This document shows positions 16,255 to 16,752 of a DNA stretch of 16,752 bases, one piece after another. The notes beneath the pieces were generated by a model. The model was not told where the DNA came from. It did not search any database and saw nothing but the letters and a program-made list of their open reading frames with translations. The translations under genes were made by a program, and so were the position numbers. The DNA lies in NCBI GenBank assembly GCA_009785015.1, contig WQXD01000051.1, forward strand, positions 1 to 16,752, read 5' to 3'. Position 1 is the stretch's first letter, and each line of letters starts with the position of its first letter. This stretch comes from Oscillospiraceae bacterium (GTDB taxonomy: Bacteria > Bacillota_A > Clostridia > Oscillospirales > WRJC01).

Positions 16255-16494
16255 TTGATTATCGAAATAAACACACAGAGCCCCTCGCCCATATACGAGC
16301 AGATCCGCGACCAGATCGTGCTGGGCATGGCGGCGAAAAAATTCATCCCGGGCGAAGCGCTGCCCTCAGTGCGGAACCTCGCCGCGGATCTCGGCGTAAA
16401 TTTCCACACTGTAAACAAAGCGTATTCCATGCTCTGCGAGGAGGTAACAGAAGAGTTACGAAAAACATATAAAAAGCAGGGAAAAGCTATATAA
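16255..16494 (+). CDS. YtrA-type GntR transcription regulator, 5' exon interrupted by a group I intron
   Basis: From TTG 16255 the protein reads as a typical YtrA-subfamily GntR winged-helix N-terminus: SPSPIYEQIRDQI, the GEALPSVRNLAADLGV helix-turn-helix, then NFHTVNKAYSMLCEE at residues 49-63. YtrA-type proteins usually continue with a Gly and the wing and reach about 110-130 residues. Here the similarity stops after codon 63, and an unspliced frame adds VTEELRKTYKKQGKAI before TAA 16492-16494, giving 79 residues that lack the wing and dimerisation part. The break coincides with the proposed 5' splice site after T16445, inside codon 64. If the intron splices, a full regulator would be made from a 3' exon beyond the window; if not, the product would be a truncated DNA-binding domain. 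The expected Gly would be Val (GTN) if the junction is exact, a small inconsistency. Position after a sugar operon suggests it controls that operon or itself. Confidence 0.72.
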   Translation: MIIEINTQSPSPIYEQIRDQIVLGMAAKKFIPGEALPSVRNLAADLGVNFHTVNKAYSMLCEEVTEELRKTYKKQGKAI

Positions 16495-16752
16495 ATATGT
16501 TAAGATAGTAATAAACGACAGCCTCCCATGTCCATAAAGGGCATGGAGCGGCACAAACGAAAAATGTGTCCAAAATTCATTGAATTGCTGGAAGTTCCTA
16601 AAGCTACGCAAGCTACAACGCAATACCGCGCAGGTATAGACGTGACAGCGGCGAAAGCAAAAAAAATTGCGTAGATAGTGCAAGGTTAAATCCTAAACAC
16701 CAAGACAAGAATGGATAATCAGCAGCGAAGGCCGAAAGGCAACGTTCAACGA
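16446..16752 (+). ncRNA. Group I self-splicing intron, 5' half (possible IStron; continues beyond window)
   Basis: A group I intron folds into a catalytic RNA that cuts itself out after a U paired with a G in helix P1. Here the exon end GGAGGU (16440-16445) pairs fully with an internal guide GCCUCC (16521-16526), with U16445.G16521 as the wobble at the junction. P2 is a 7-bp hairpin (16527-16533 with 16539-16545, loop AUAAA). Conserved core element P is GAAUUGCUGGAAGUUCC (16582-16598). Element Q is AAUCAGCAGCGAAG (16717-16730). P4 pairs UUGCUG (16585-16590) with CAGCAG (16720-16725). P6 is GCC-GAAA-GGC (16731-16740). Element R begins GUUCAACGA (16744-16752) and is cut by the window edge. The 118 nt between P and Q would be a long P5 extension. 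P3, P7 3' strand, P8, P9 and the terminal G are not visible. No plus-strand gene is seen inside the visible part. In clostridia such introns are often the left part of IStrons with a tnpB gene. Confidence 0.8.

Noticed and set aside
16255..16494. Simple frameshift or degraded pseudogene of the GntR regulator
   Set aside because: No other frame beyond 16445 continues a GntR wing, and the inserted sequence has an organised RNA structure; an insertion explains the data better.
16456..16683. Minus-strand open frame inside the intron (75 codons)
   Set aside because: Cys/Phe-rich product without ribosome site or motif, opposite the structured RNA.
16446..16752. Group II intron as an explanation for the break in the GntR gene
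   Set aside because: The junction lacks the GUGYG 5' consensus, whereas the P, Q and R elements and a guide-sequence P1 are specific to group I.
1..16752. CRISPR array, tRNA or rRNA genes
   Set aside because: No regularly spaced repeats, tRNA cloverleaf ends or rRNA-like stretches were noticed on either strand by reading.

Overview
The window looks like a carbohydrate-uptake and glycoside-degradation region from a Gram-positive anaerobe, probably a clostridial (Bacillota) lineage. The reasons are lipobox-type lipoproteins, purine-rich GGAGG ribosome sites, frequent GTG/TTG starts, near-consensus sigma-A promoters and a NatAB-type exporter. Base composition is moderate in G+C. The assignment to Clostridia is inference from these traits; there is no phylogenetic marker gene here.

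Left part (1-3365, plus strand): the C-terminal end of a periplasmic-type sugar-binding protein is followed by a 991-residue membrane hybrid histidine kinase with two receiver domains. They probably form one sugar-sensing transcription unit.

Middle part (3376-7722, minus strand): a four-gene operon reads, in transcription order, amidohydrolase, extracellular solute-binding lipoprotein (SBP1), ABC ATPase (NatA-like) and ABC-2 permease (NatB-like). It meets the kinase gene tail to tail with only 10 bp between stop codons.

Right part (7894-16166, plus strand): a five-gene operon starts from a well-formed sigma-A promoter in the divergent 7723-7893 spacer. The order is SBP2, a GH36-like alpha-galactosidase, SBP3, a uroporphyrinogen-decarboxylase-superfamily protein, and a 744-residue putative TIM-barrel glycoside hydrolase. 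The two hydrolases and the UroD-like protein have no signal peptide, so oligosaccharides would be imported through lipoprotein receptors and cleaved in the cytoplasm. No import permease (MalF/MalG type) is encoded here, so the three SBPs must use transport components encoded elsewhere.

Right edge (16163-16752): a perfect-consensus promoter, whose -35 box contains the stop codon of the last hydrolase gene, drives a YtrA-type GntR regulator with a TTG start. A 7-bp inverted repeat covers its -10 box and start site and is a candidate autoregulatory operator. The regulator gene breaks off at codon 64, inside the winged-helix domain. What follows has the hallmarks of a group I self-splicing intron: an internal guide sequence that pairs with the last six exon bases and places a U.G wobble at the junction, a P2 hairpin, and matches to the conserved P, Q and R core elements in the right order. 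The 3' half lies outside the window. Because group I introns in clostridial protein genes are often the 5' part of IStrons (intron fused to an IS605/IS607-type element with tnpB), this is the most interesting feature of the window.
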